This document shows, piece after piece, positions 18,494-27,658 of a DNA stretch of 45,687 bases. A model generated the notes under the pieces. It was not told the origin of the DNA. It did not search any database and saw nothing but the letters and a program-made list of their open reading frames with translations. Positions within the stretch are counted from its first letter, which is position 1. Each line of letters begins with the position of its first letter. Where the stretch lies: contig JANXAQ010000006.1 in the NCBI GenBank assembly GCA_025062105.1, positions 1 to 45,687 on the forward strand, given 5' to 3'. Position numbers and translations under genes: made by a program. This stretch comes from Thermoguttaceae bacterium. Its GTDB lineage: Bacteria; Planctomycetota; Planctomycetia; Pirellulales; Thermoguttaceae.

Positions 18494-20176
18494 ATGATGG
18501 CGTCGAAACGGGTACTGATTGTTGGTGGGGTAGCGGGTGGGGCTTCTTGTGCGGCCAGACTCCGGCGACTGGACGAACAAGCCGACATCTACTTGTTTGA
18601 GCGGGGGCCGGAGATTTCGTTTGCCAATTGTGGACTGCCGTACTATTTGGGCGGCGTAATTGCCAACCGTCAACAACTGCTGGTGGCGAGCCCGGAACGC
18701 TTTCGGGATTGGTTTCGTATTGAAGTCCGGACGCGGCATGATGTTCAACGCATCGACCGACAGAACCGCCAGATTGAAGTGGTCAATATTCAAACCGGCC
18801 AAAAGATGGTGGAATCGTACGATGCGTTGGTCTTATCGCCTGGAGCGGCACCGATTCGGCCCAATGTGCCGGGCGTGGATCTGCCAGGTATCTTCACCCT
18901 CCGGACGCTGGAAGATGCGGATCGGATTGTTCAGTGGATAGCTGATCATAAGCCCCGGCGGGCCGTGGTCGTCGGTGCTGGCTATATTGGTCTAGAGTTG
19001 GCTGAAAATCTAGTCCATCGGGGACTGGAAGTCATCCTTCTAGAAAAGCTCCCTCATGTGCTGCCCAGTTTAGATGAGGAGATGGTCCTTGGCGTCGAAG
19101 AGGAGCTTCGGCAGCGGGGGGTAGAAGTTCGACTTGGATGTGCGCTAGCCGGTTTTGAACCGAGCGACTACCATCGGCTCTCTGTACTGACAGAGCCAGG
19201 GGAACGCATCCTGGCCGATATGGTCCTGCTGGCCGTTGGGGTACGTCCGGATGTTCGATTGGCCCAGGAGGCGGGGTTAGCCATCGGACCAACCGGCGGC
19301 ATCCAGGTGGATGAGCAGATGCGCACCAGCGACCCGTATATCTGGGCTGTGGGCGATGCGGTGGAAGTGCGGGATTGGATTACCGGACAACCGACGTTGA
19401 TCCCTTTGGCAGGCCCAGCCGCTCGCCAAGGCCGTATCGCCGCTGAGAGTATCTGCGGTAGGCCTACCCGGTATCGAGGTAGCCAAGGCACCGCCATTGT
19501 CCAAGTTTTCAGCTGGGTTTTGGCCTGCACCGGCGCCAACGAACGAAAGCTCCGTCAATGCGGCATTCCTTACGAAAAGATCTATCTCTATCCGCCGCAT
19601 CATGCCAGCTATTATCCGGGGGCTACGCCGCTCCAGATGAAGGTGTTATTTTCACCGGATAACGGTCGGCTTCTGGGTGCTCAGATCGTCGGCCGACAGG
19701 GTGTGGCCGAGCGAATTAATGTGTTGGCCTTCGCCTTACAGAAACAGGCGACCGTCTTCGACCTAGAAGAAGCCGAACTGGCCTACGCCCCGCAGTTCGG
19801 CAGCGTCAAAGACCCCATCAATATGGCCGGCTTTATCGGCGCAAATATCCTGCGGGGCGATATGGCAATCGTGCACTGGGAGCAGTGCGATCTGGGCCGG
19901 CTGGCGGATCTGCCTGAACAGAGCCGTCCGCTGATTTTGGATGTTCGTACCCCTGGAGAACGGGCCACCGCTGCCGCCCCCGGTAGCATTCATATCCCAT
20001 TGGGCGAGCTCCGGACCCGACTTCAGGAATTGCCTACCAATCGCCCCATTTGGGTATATTGTGGCGCCGGCCAACGCGGCTATTACGCCGCTCGAATTCT
20101 CCAACAACATGGCTTCCAAGTGGCCAATATCTCCGGCGGCTTTGCCTGTTTCCGCATGCTCCAAAAATGTAAATAA
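18494..20176 (+). CDS. CoA-disulfide reductase-like FAD/NAD(P)H oxidoreductase with C-terminal rhodanese domain
   Basis: Pyridine nucleotide-disulfide oxidoreductase fused to rhodanese (CoADR-RHD class), known to reduce CoA disulfide, polysulfide or CoA persulfide. Residues 5-30 hold the FAD site (VLIVGGVAGGASCAARLRR); the redox Cys lies in SFANCGLPYYLGG; the NAD site is VVVGAGYIGLELAENL; WAVGDAVEV closes the FAD domain. The rhodanese part (about 470-560) has LDVRTPGERATAAA and active-site loop YCGAGQRGYYAARIL. 560 residues. AAAGGAGG lies 2 bases before ATG 18494 and 5 before ATG 18497; the second may be used. It fits a sulfur-metabolising lifestyle together with the 37-45 kb genes, but is not linked to them. 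Confidence 0.93.
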   Translation: MMASKRVLIVGGVAGGASCAARLRRLDEQADIYLFERGPEISFANCGLPYYLGGVIANRQQLLVASPERFRDWFRIEVRTRHDVQRIDRQNRQIEVVNIQTGQKMVESYDALVLSPGAAPIRPNVPGVDLPGIFTLRTLEDADRIVQWIADHKPRRAVVVGAGYIGLELAENLVHRGLEVILLEKLPHVLPSLDEEMVLGVEEELRQRGVEVRLGCALAGFEPSDYHRLSVLTEPGERILADMVLLAVGVRPDVRLAQEAGLAIGPTGGIQVDEQMRTSDPYIWAVGDAVEVRDWITGQPTLIPLAGPAARQGRIAAESICGRPTRYRGSQGTAIVQVFSWVLACTGANERKLRQCGIPYEKIYLYPPHHASYYPGATPLQMKVLFSPDNGRLLGAQIVGRQGVAERINVLAFALQKQATVFDLEEAELAYAPQFGSVKDPINMAGFIGANILRGDMAIVHWEQCDLGRLADLPEQSRPLILDVRTPGERATAAAPGSIHIPLGELRTRLQELPTNRPIWVYCGAGQRGYYAARILQQHGFQVANISGGFACFRMLQKCK

Positions 20177-20886
20177 CTCCTAACAGAATCCACATGCCCA
20201 TCTCCCCATCCCTGCTTTGGATCTCAGCCCCAGCAGGCGGTACATCCTGCTCGACTGCCTTTTTTCAAATCCATCGGTATCCGATGGAAAGATTTCCGAG
20301 GGACTACGAGATATAATTTAAAGAGCTTCGAACATAATGAAATCTTGACGCCTCCGAAGCTCTCCCTGCGCCCTGGTAGGCTAATAGAAAAGTTCATGTT
20401 GTTAAAGGTTTCCTCACCGGAAAAGGGAGAGTTTGGGACAAAAGGTGCCAGTAGCATTTAGCCGAAGTTTTGTATGCACCTTACTAAATACCCGTGGGAA
20501 TATTTTGGTCCAAATCGTTCTTCGTATCTCTGCCCCTTAAGGGAGGAGTCGCGTAGTTTTCGCCGGAGAGTCTTGCCAATCTGGATTCTTGTTTCCGCAA
20601 GCATAACAAGAGTGGATTTTCCCCTTGGTTGAAGTGTTAAAAAATAATCCTTCTGCCAAGCGGAGTAGAATCCTGGTTTTTTAACCGTTTCCAAGGTGAT
20701 TTCTGGGTACGCAAGAATTCCAGAATTCCCAATTCCGCATGCTAGACGGTTTGGGCAAGCGAAGGAGCCTGTTACGTTAGGACAACGGAGGTTTTGTGTT
20801 TGGCGGAAATGTGATGATATACATAAGTATCAAAAATCGGCATGGGTCCTAAGTTGAACGATCCTTAGTGTCGAAGGAGTTTCCAG
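20177..20886. other. Spacer before the DJ-1/PfpI gene
   Basis: About 700 bp with no convincing gene, repeat or RNA. Minus-strand open frames of 77-78 codons lack ribosome binding sites and recognisable sequence. Confidence 0.45.
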
Positions 20887-21639
20887 ATGCAGCAGCAGGA
20901 AAAGATCTTCTGGACACGTCGGGATTGGTTGGGTGTTATGGCTGCTGGCAGTGTGTTGGCCGGCAGCCCGTTGGCTGTTTTGCAGGCTGGCGAAGCTGGG
21001 TTGCAAGCCGGCGGAAAAGAAGAACCGTCCGAACACCCAAGCCAACCGCCTAAAAAGAAGAAAAAAGTACTTATCGCCATTGGCGAGTTTAGCGAGGCCT
21101 TGGAGACCTATTACATGGTGTATCGGCTGATGGAGGAGAACTTGGAGCCGGTGGTGGTCGGCCCGGCAGCCAAACGCCTGCTATTGGTCGTGCATGACTT
21201 TGATCCCCAATACACTAACTACGTGGAGTACAAAGGCTACGGCATCGAGGCCCGGCTTACTTATCAACAGGTGCAGCCGGCCGAGTATGCCGGTCTGCTT
21301 ATCCCCGGCGGCCGAGGCCCAGAACAGATGCGCCAGATTAAAGAAGCGGTCGAACTGGTAGGTTACTTCCTAGACAAGAACCTTCCGGTCGGTGCCATGT
21401 GCCACGGTCCGCAGATGGTTTGGGCTGCCCGGCCGGTCAAAGGACGGTCCATGACCTGTTTCCCAGGCATCCGGGCTGACCTGGAATTAGCCGGCGCCAA
21501 GTTCGTCGATGCTCCGGTGGTCGTGGACGACAACTTGGTAACCTCCCAAGGTTGGCCCGATCTACCCCACTTCATGCCTGCCTTTCTGAAACTATTGGCT
21601 GGGAAAAAGGTCAAAAAGAAAGAATCCAAAGAATCCTAA
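20887..21639 (+). CDS. Exported DJ-1/PfpI family protein with Tat-type signal
   Basis: 250 residues. The N-terminus WTRRDWLGVMAAGSVLAGSP is a twin-arginine signal (T-R-R-D-W-L plus a hydrophobic stretch), so export in folded form is likely. A Lys-rich linker (PPKKKKK) leads to a DJ-1/PfpI alpha-beta fold: GLLIPGGRGPEQMRQ, nucleophile elbow GAMCHGPQMVWAA with the conserved Cys-His, and late TSQGWPDLPHFM. Family members are peptidases, glyoxalases/deglycases or chaperones; which applies here is open. AAGGAG is 7 bases before the ATG. Most PfpI proteins are cytosolic, so a Tat-exported form is unusual. The C-terminus is Lys/Glu/Ser-rich. Confidence 0.88.
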   Translation: MQQQEKIFWTRRDWLGVMAAGSVLAGSPLAVLQAGEAGLQAGGKEEPSEHPSQPPKKKKKVLIAIGEFSEALETYYMVYRLMEENLEPVVVGPAAKRLLLVVHDFDPQYTNYVEYKGYGIEARLTYQQVQPAEYAGLLIPGGRGPEQMRQIKEAVELVGYFLDKNLPVGAMCHGPQMVWAARPVKGRSMTCFPGIRADLELAGAKFVDAPVVVDDNLVTSQGWPDLPHFMPAFLKLLAGKKVKKKESKES

Positions 21640-22545
21640 AAAACAAACCTGGTGATTTCCTCAGATTTTCCCATTCCCGGCTTCTGCGGAAAAAGCAGAC
21701 CCAAGGAACTTTATATCCGATAGCCATTCGGCCGAGGGAAGAATGCCGCTCTTTCTCTACTCCATGGGGGAAAGAGCCTCCTTTGCCTGCTGGGTTAACG
21801 CCCGACTCTGCTCTTTCTCTCCTTCAGGGGGAGGGGGCATTGTTTCCCTTGGCCTTTTCACACGGAGCGAGAATTTTCCCCTCACCCGGCTTGGCCAAAG
21901 GCCAACCTCCCTCTCCCGCAGAGGCTCGCTGTTATACACAAGTTAAAGTTCAGACGCTCGGCCATCACTTTAGGCAAAGTAGGGAAACTCGTTGAACAAC
22001 ACAGAATGGATCAAAGAAAATATAGATAAATCTTTTTAAATCTTTTTCTGAAACTAAAGATCTGCTGATTTTCTAAATGATTTTTCCCAAATTGTGCAAT
22101 GTATCCAAAGTAACCGTTGTAACCGTTAGCTTGTTTTGAAAGGTTGTTTATCCCCCGGATTGCGGCAATCGTTTGCTGCTGCTGTGAGGGTGAATCCATT
22201 CCAAAGATCTGTATAACAGCGAGCCTCCGCGGGAGAGGGTGGTCAGGCACTAGTCCGGCCGGGTGAGGGGGATAAATTTCCCCTCTCCCCACGGCGTCAG
22301 AGAGGCAGGGTTGAGGAGGCCTTCCTAGCGAACAAGGCCGCCTCCGCCCTTGGCTTCCAGATCACACGCAGGAATCCAAGCTCCTTTATGCTGCTGTTTG
22401 TGCTTGCCGCACAAAGGGGAATTATCGTCGCAGAGACTTTCCTTGAAAACCGGGATTCTACTTCACTTGGTGGAAATGTCGTCTAAAAATAAATCCCTCT
22501 TCACTCGGCGGAACTGTAGTGGCTGTGCTAGGAGAGGAGGACCTG
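21640..22545. other. Repeat-rich spacer upstream of the GlmL-like cluster
   Basis: No gene. It holds C-rich dispersed repeats (21760-21920, 22230-22310) flanking an element-C copy (21921-22227), then the leader of the 22546 gene. No promoter clear enough to call. Confidence 0.5.
21921..22227. mobile_element. Element C copy 1 (MITE-like, 307 bp)
   Basis: Perfect 18-bp inverted termini GAGGCTCGCTGTTATACA / TGTATAACAGCGAGCCTC. The flanking CCCTCTCCCGC on each side extends the inverted symmetry to about 30 bp. The AT-rich interior is non-coding and nearly identical to 39112-39395, with two short insertions (repeated AAATCTTTTT and GTAACCGTT). Confidence 0.8.
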
Positions 22546-22914
22546 ATGGGTTGGCTGCGTCATGCATTTGCGGTGCGTCCGGAGGAAGAAGAGCGTCTGA
22601 GCCCGGCCGAAGAGGCTTTGGTGGAGCGGTTTTGCCAGGCGGTGGTACGGCGGCGTCTGACGGCCGCTGCCCTGGTGGTTTTGGAGACGCTCCGGCCGGT
22701 TTCGGGTTTGGCCGGGCAGGGGCTATATTTTTGTAGTCCGCTGCTAAGTCTTTTGGTTTCCCCGGACCAAATCAGTCAATGGGCCGAGTTCCTTCAGCGG
22801 CCCAACGCCCTCCAGATCCTCTGCCAACGCCTGGAAGCCCTGGAAAACCCGTCAACCACCTCGGCACGTTCCGACCATTGTTCTGCAGCAAGGAGCAAAC
22901 AAGACTCGGTCTAG
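22546..22914 (+). CDS. Small conserved helical protein, first gene of the GlmL-like cluster
   Basis: 122 residues, start fixed by AGGAGAGGAGG 5 bases before ATG 22546. No signal peptide; amphipathic helices with a central VVRRRLTAAALVVLETLRPV and a C-terminal FLQRPNALQILCQRLEALE. The pattern (Val-Val-Arg-Arg, Leu-Glu-x-x-[KR]-Pro, then a hydrophobic loop and a C-terminal helix) is one I associate, from memory, with small uncharacterised proteins next to GlmL-like genes in other phyla. No function can be assigned. The last 20 residues (STTSARSDHCSAARSKQDSV) look disordered. A 169-bp gap to the next gene contains a short direct repeat. Confidence 0.7.
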   Translation: MGWLRHAFAVRPEEEERLSPAEEALVERFCQAVVRRRLTAAALVVLETLRPVSGLAGQGLYFCSPLLSLLVSPDQISQWAEFLQRPNALQILCQRLEALENPSTTSARSDHCSAARSKQDSV

Positions 22915-22929
22915 CTCCCTTGTAGGCCA

Positions 22930-23038
22930 GAGGACCAATCCAGCAGGTTTAGCGAACCGGCCAAGACCTCATTTAGCCAACATCTTTGGCGTTTGAGTTC
23001 GAGGACCAATTCCAGGAGGTTTCCGCCAAACGGCCAAG
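22930..23038. repeat. Direct repeat in the gap before the GlmL-like gene
   Basis: GAGGACCAATCCAGCAGGTT at 22930 and GAGGACCAATTCCAGGAGGT at 23001, each continuing to ...CGGCCAAG, about 71 bp apart; imperfect copies of about 37 bp. Confidence 0.6.
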
Positions 23039-23110
23039 GGCATTGGAAAATCTCATGACTGGCCCTGACGGGCGGAGGCCCCATTGCGAGAGTTTTTTCG
23101 TGGATCAGCC

Positions 23111-24922
23111 ATGAGCAAGCCACTTGCTGAGCAAATTAACATCATCTTAGCTACCGACTGTGGCAGTACGACTACGAAGGCTATTCTGATCGAAAAAAAG
23201 GGGGATCAGTATCGGCAGACCTTTCGGGGCGAGGCGCCGACGACGGTCGAAGCGCCGTTGGCGGATGTAACCATCGGAGTGCGGAATGCGGTGCGAGAAT
23301 TGGAGGAGTTGTCGGGCCGACGGCTGCTGGACAAGGAAGGCCGATTGATCCGTCCTGCCCAAGCCGACCAAGGATGCGACATTTACGTATCCACTTCCAG
23401 CGCTGGAGGCGGGTTGCAGATGATGGTGGCTGGGGTTATTCGAGAGATGACCGCTGCCAGTGCGCAGCGGGCCGCCTTGGGCGCAGGGGCCATCGTCATG
23501 GATGTGATTGCTACCAATGACCGACGTCGCCCGCATGAACAGATCCAACGGATTCGGGAGCTTCGGCCTGATATGATCCTGCTATCGGGCGGCACCGATG
23601 GTGGCACCGTGGAGCATGTGGTGCAACTGGCCGAGTGGATTGCCCCGGCGAGACCGCAGCCTCGCTTCGGCGCCCAATATAAACTTCCGATCATCTATGC
23701 AGGCAACCGGGACGCCGCCCCTTTGGTCGCTAAGACCCTGGGCGAGCAGTTCGCCCTGTCTATTGTGCCCAACCTCCGTCCCAGGCTGGAAGAAGAAAAT
23801 CTCGGCCCAGCCCGGGAAAAGATACACGATCTGTTTTTAGAACATGTCATGGCCCATGCGCCCGGCTATGACAAACTGCTGCAGTGGGTTGATGCGCCGA
23901 TTATGCCTACGCCGGCCGCGGTCGGCAATATCCTGCAGCAAATCGCCCAGCAAGAGGGCATTAATGTACTGGGGGTGGATATTGGGGGAGCTACCACCGA
24001 CGTATTCAGCGTCTTCGACGGCCAGTTCCACCGGACCGTCAGCGCCAACCTGGGGATGAGCTATTCGATTTCCAACGTCTGTGCCGAAGCCGGCTTGGAA
24101 TCGATCCTTCGCTGGATCCATCTGGAAATGGATCTGAGTGAACTTCGCAACCGGATTAAAAATAAGATGATCCGGCCTACTACCATCCCCCAAACATTGG
24201 ATGATCTTGTGTTTGAGCAGGCGGTAGCCCGGGAGGCGCTGCGGCTGGCCTACGAGCACCATCGGCAATTTGCCGTCAGTCTGCGCGGCGTCCAGCAGCA
24301 ACGGACCGTGGGCGATCTGTTTGCCCAGAAGGAAAGCGGCCGAACGTTGATCGACCCGATGCGGTTGGACCTTTTGGTCGGCTCCGGCGGCGTACTTTCC
24401 CATGCTCCCCGCATGCACCAGACAGCCGCCATGTTGATCGACGCTTTCCAGCCCGAGGGCGTTACCCGTCTGGCCAAAGACAGCATCTTCATGATGCCGC
24501 ATCTGGGCGTGTTGGCCCAGGTGCATCCCCAAGCAGCCCTGCAGGTCTTCCAGCGAGACTGTTTGATTTATTTAGGGACTTGTGTGGCTCCGCGCGGACA
24601 GGGAAAACCCGGTTCGCTTTGCTTTCGGTACGAACTCCGGGGCGAGGGCGGAGTAGATTCGGGCCAGGTACTGGTGGGGCAATGGCGGTGGTTGCCGCTG
24701 GGGCCGGGCCAGACGGCGCGACTACGGATCGAACCGGCCCGTGGCTGGGACGTCGGCGCCGGAAGCGGCCGGGTGCTGGAATGCATCGTCCATGGCGGCA
24801 GCGTGGGCCTAGTACTGGACGGCCGGGGCCGACCTCTTCTGCTTCCAGCCGACCTCAGGCAGACCCGAATCCTCATGCACCAGTGGGTCGCAGAGGCTGG
24901 GCTGTATCCCGAAGGACCCTGA
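23111..24922 (+). CDS. GlmL/MutL-type ASKHA-fold ATPase
   Basis: Member of the family named after GlmL/MutL, encoded between the two subunits of adenosylcobalamin glutamate mutase in clostridia. About 603 residues. ATPase signatures: phosphate-1 LATDCGSTTTKAILIE, phosphate-2 VLGVDIGGATTDVFSVFDG, adenosine LLVGSGGVLSHAPR; also SSAGGGLQMMVAG, ALGAGAIVMD and LLSGGTDGGTVEHV. No membrane segment. There is no glutamate mutase gene in the window, and the next genes encode envelope proteins, so this copy likely serves a different partner. ATG 23111 was chosen because it leaves a short N-terminus before the ATPase motif; a TTG at 23084 has a GGAGG 5 bases upstream and cannot be excluded. Confidence 0.9.
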   Translation: MSKPLAEQINIILATDCGSTTTKAILIEKKGDQYRQTFRGEAPTTVEAPLADVTIGVRNAVRELEELSGRRLLDKEGRLIRPAQADQGCDIYVSTSSAGGGLQMMVAGVIREMTAASAQRAALGAGAIVMDVIATNDRRRPHEQIQRIRELRPDMILLSGGTDGGTVEHVVQLAEWIAPARPQPRFGAQYKLPIIYAGNRDAAPLVAKTLGEQFALSIVPNLRPRLEEENLGPAREKIHDLFLEHVMAHAPGYDKLLQWVDAPIMPTPAAVGNILQQIAQQEGINVLGVDIGGATTDVFSVFDGQFHRTVSANLGMSYSISNVCAEAGLESILRWIHLEMDLSELRNRIKNKMIRPTTIPQTLDDLVFEQAVAREALRLAYEHHRQFAVSLRGVQQQRTVGDLFAQKESGRTLIDPMRLDLLVGSGGVLSHAPRMHQTAAMLIDAFQPEGVTRLAKDSIFMMPHLGVLAQVHPQAALQVFQRDCLIYLGTCVAPRGQGKPGSLCFRYELRGEGGVDSGQVLVGQWRWLPLGPGQTARLRIEPARGWDVGAGSGRVLECIVHGGSVGLVLDGRGRPLLLPADLRQTRILMHQWVAEAGLYPEGP

Positions 24923-24955
24923 AGCGAATCGGTCTTGCTTGAAGGAGCATATCAG

Positions 24956-26197
24956 ATGAGCCAAGCTTACACAGCTGGTTTGAAACTAGCAGGACGGATC
25001 CGCCATCGGGTCTGCCGACGGTTGCCGATTCCCGGCCAAGTGCTGGTGCAGGTAGGTCAGGAGGTTTCAGCCCAGCAGGTGGTGGCCCGCACCTGGCTTC
25101 CCGGAGAAGTTACCATGGTGAATGTGGCGCATCGGTTGGCAGTGGAACCAGCCGATGTGCCTGGGCTGATGCAAGTGCAGGTGGGCCAGCAGGTGCAGGC
25201 CGGGCAACTATTGGCCCAAACAAAAGGTTTTTTTGGTCTGTTTCGGAGCCAACTGACCGCCCCCATCAGCGGAACGATCGAGAATATCTCCGAGGTAACT
25301 GGACAGGTGATTCTTCGGGGGCCGCCGCAGCCGGTGGAATTGCGGGCCTACTTGGCTGGCCGAGTGACCGAAGTCCTGCCGGGCGAAGGCGTGTGGATAG
25401 AAGCCGACGTAGCCTTGCTGCAGGGAATCTTCGGCATCGGGGGAGAGGCGTATGGGCCAATTCGCTTCGCCTGCCAACGTCCGGACCAACCTCTGGAAGC
25501 AGATTGCCTTGATGAATCGATGCAGGGGGCGGTAGTTGTCGGCGGCGGTCGGGTATCGGCCCAAGCCCTTCAGCGGGCTCGCCAACTGGGCCTATCCGCC
25601 ATCATTACCGGTGGCATCGACGACCAAGACCTCCGGGAGTTTTTAGGCTACGACCTTGGAGTAGCTATTACCGGCAGCGAAGCAGTAGGCCTGACGCTGA
25701 TTTTGACCGAAGGCTTCGGCGACATCGCCATGCAGCGGCGCAGCTGGGAGCTTCTGGCCTCGCATGAAGGTCGATTGGCTTCGGTCAACGGGGCTACGCA
25801 GATCCGCGCAGGCGTCATCCGTCCCGAGGTGATCATCCCGCTCCGGCAACCGGCGGGGGATGAACAACCCGGTCGGTTTCCCCAGGCGGACCAATCGCCA
25901 AAATCCTCCCCACTTAAAGCAGATGCACTGTCGCCTTCGGTCCTATCAGAGCAAGTAAGCGGCCGCACTGAGGTAGAACTTAGTTCATCCCCCAAGGGAC
26001 CGACATTACAAATCGGCAGTTTGGTGCGGATCATCCGGGCACCGTATTTTGGTCTGGTGGGCCGGGTGGTTGATTTGCCGACCATCCCCCAAGTGTTACC
26101 TTCCGGCGTCAAAGCCCGGGTGGCCGAAGTGGAACTGTCGGACGGACAACGAGTCGTTGTTCCCAGGGCCAATCTAGAATGGATCGAGGAATACTGA
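24956..26197 (+). CDS. Barrel-sandwich-hybrid and KOW-domain protein of the GlmL-like cluster
   Basis: 413 residues, no family name known to me. The ATG at 24956 follows GAAGGAG by 8 bases, 33 bp after the ATPase gene. Residues about 20-150 carry lipoyl-like turns (VLVQVGQEVSAQQVVA, VQVGQQVQAGQLLAQTKG, LTAPISGTIENISEVTG, GRVTEVLPGEGVWIE), suggesting one or two barrel-sandwich-hybrid folds; no biotinyl-lysine motif is seen. About 190-310 is an alpha-beta domain (GAVVVGGGRVSAQALQRARQ, GLSAIITGGI, DLGVAITGSEAVGLTLILTE). About 315-350 is a Ser/Pro-rich linker. The C-terminus is KOW-like (IGSLVRIIRAPYFGLVGRVV, VELSDGQRVVVPRANLEWIE). Soluble. It could be an adaptor linking the ATPase to the membrane proteins. 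The next start lies 2 bases after its stop codon. Confidence 0.8.
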   Translation: MSQAYTAGLKLAGRIRHRVCRRLPIPGQVLVQVGQEVSAQQVVARTWLPGEVTMVNVAHRLAVEPADVPGLMQVQVGQQVQAGQLLAQTKGFFGLFRSQLTAPISGTIENISEVTGQVILRGPPQPVELRAYLAGRVTEVLPGEGVWIEADVALLQGIFGIGGEAYGPIRFACQRPDQPLEADCLDESMQGAVVVGGGRVSAQALQRARQLGLSAIITGGIDDQDLREFLGYDLGVAITGSEAVGLTLILTEGFGDIAMQRRSWELLASHEGRLASVNGATQIRAGVIRPEVIIPLRQPAGDEQPGRFPQADQSPKSSPLKADALSPSVLSEQVSGRTEVELSSSPKGPTLQIGSLVRIIRAPYFGLVGRVVDLPTIPQVLPSGVKARVAEVELSDGQRVVVPRANLEWIEEY

Positions 26198-26199
26198 GT

Positions 26200-27585
26200 A
26201 TGACAGGCAGCAACAAAACACCTTGTCAACAGATTGTTGGCTCCAACATCTTCCAGGAGACCAACATCTTTCAGGAGAAATTGCTCGGGGAAAGTTGTCC
26301 GAGTCCACGCACCCGTTGGATTTGGTTGCTGGCGGGGCTCATCTGGGTTGGATTGGGTTGCAGGCCAATCTTATCAGTGGCTTCGGCTGGAGTTCCACCG
26401 ACAGACTCGGCAGCGAATACGTCCGCTGCCCCTTCTGGGGAACCAGTGCTCTGGATTTTACCGCCAACCCATCTGGAAGCTAGGGATGCTGCTTGGGATG
26501 ACGGTAGCCGAGTGGTGCTGGGTTGGCCTTTGGAGGTAGGCGAGGGTCCTCCGGCCAAGCCACTCAAAGAGTTTCGGATCTATCAGGCTGCAGAGCCGGT
26601 TGGGCCGTGGGAGGCAGTGGCTGTGGTAGAACCCAAACTAAAAGATATCCGCCGGAGGTGGATGGAATATTTGGCCGAACGTTGTGAGCCGGGCCGAGAG
26701 TATCACTTTCGGCTCCTGACGGTGTGGGCCGACGGCAGCCAGTCGGCGCCGCTTGTGGCCGGACCAGTGCAGCCCCGACGGCAGCTCTTCGATGGCAATC
26801 GAATTTGGCTAGCCGGGTTCGTAGTGCTGGTAAGCGGCTTAGTCCTCTGGGGCATCCATCGGGCACGCTCCGGCCGACCGGTCCATGTGCGGCGCATTGC
26901 CGGTCTGGAGGCGGTTCAGGAAGCCATCGGCCGAGCTACCGAAATGGGCCGACCATGCCTGTTTATCCCGGGCATCCAAGATATGAACGAAATTCAAACT
27001 ATTGCTGGGCTGACCATCTTGGGCCGGGTGGCACAGACGGCCGCCACATACGCGGCTCGGGTGGAAGTGCCGACCTGCCGGTCATTGGTCATGACAGCCG
27101 CCCGGGATACGGTGCAGGCCGCCTATCTGGCTGCTGGCCGACCCGACGCCTATCGGCCGGAAGATATCTATTACGTAACAGATGAACAGTTTGGGTATGT
27201 GGCCCATGTAACCGGGCTGATGGTCCGCCAACGACCCGCCGCCTGCTTCTATATGGGGGCCTTTTTTGCCGAATCCCTCATCCTGGCCGAGACCGGAAAT
27301 GCCATCGGCGCTATTCAGGTGGCTGGCACAGCCATGCCGTCGCAGTTGCCGTTCTTTGTGGCCGCCTGCGATTATACGCTGATTGGCGAGGAGTTTTTTG
27401 CAGCCTCGGCCTACTTGTCCGGCCAGCCCGATCAACTCGGTACCCTGTGGGGCCAAGATATGGGAAAACTTTTGGCCGGCAGCCTGATCCTAGCCGGTTC
27501 CCTGCTTGCCACCTTGGCCGCACTAACCGGCTCAGAACCACTGGCCGACTGGACTCAATTCCTACAGACTACCCTGTTGCAATAA
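26200..27585 (+). CDS. DUF6754-type membrane protein with N-terminal FN3-like domain
   Basis: 461 residues; ATG 26200 is 2 bases past the upstream stop, so translation is probably coupled. A hydrophobic signal anchor lies at about 38-60 (RWIWLLAGLIWVGLG). About 85-200 is a fibronectin-III-like beta domain (VVLGWPLEV, KEFRIYQAAEPVGPWEAVA, GREYHFRLLTVWADGSQSAP). A membrane helix at 208-228 (IWLAGFVVLVSGLVLWGIH) leads to a conserved cytoplasmic-looking alpha-beta domain (RPCLFIPGIQDMNEIQTIAG, EVPTCRSLVMTAARDTVQ, IYYVTDEQFGYVAHVTG, ACFYMGAFFAESLILAETG). A last membrane helix lies near 430-450. I recognise the second half as DUF6754, a family of unknown function. Confidence 0.8.
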   Translation: MTGSNKTPCQQIVGSNIFQETNIFQEKLLGESCPSPRTRWIWLLAGLIWVGLGCRPILSVASAGVPPTDSAANTSAAPSGEPVLWILPPTHLEARDAAWDDGSRVVLGWPLEVGEGPPAKPLKEFRIYQAAEPVGPWEAVAVVEPKLKDIRRRWMEYLAERCEPGREYHFRLLTVWADGSQSAPLVAGPVQPRRQLFDGNRIWLAGFVVLVSGLVLWGIHRARSGRPVHVRRIAGLEAVQEAIGRATEMGRPCLFIPGIQDMNEIQTIAGLTILGRVAQTAATYAARVEVPTCRSLVMTAARDTVQAAYLAAGRPDAYRPEDIYYVTDEQFGYVAHVTGLMVRQRPAACFYMGAFFAESLILAETGNAIGAIQVAGTAMPSQLPFFVAACDYTLIGEEFFAASAYLSGQPDQLGTLWGQDMGKLLAGSLILAGSLLATLAALTGSEPLADWTQFLQTTLLQ

Positions 27586-27658
27586 CTAGTGGGGCAGCCA
27601 CTGTCCCCTGACAAGTCCAGTTCACAAGAGGTTTTGCTTTTTCCCAAGGACATTAAGC

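Noticed and set aside
20224..20694. Two minus-strand frames of 77-78 codons
   Set aside because: No ribosome binding site and no recognisable protein sequence; probably chance.
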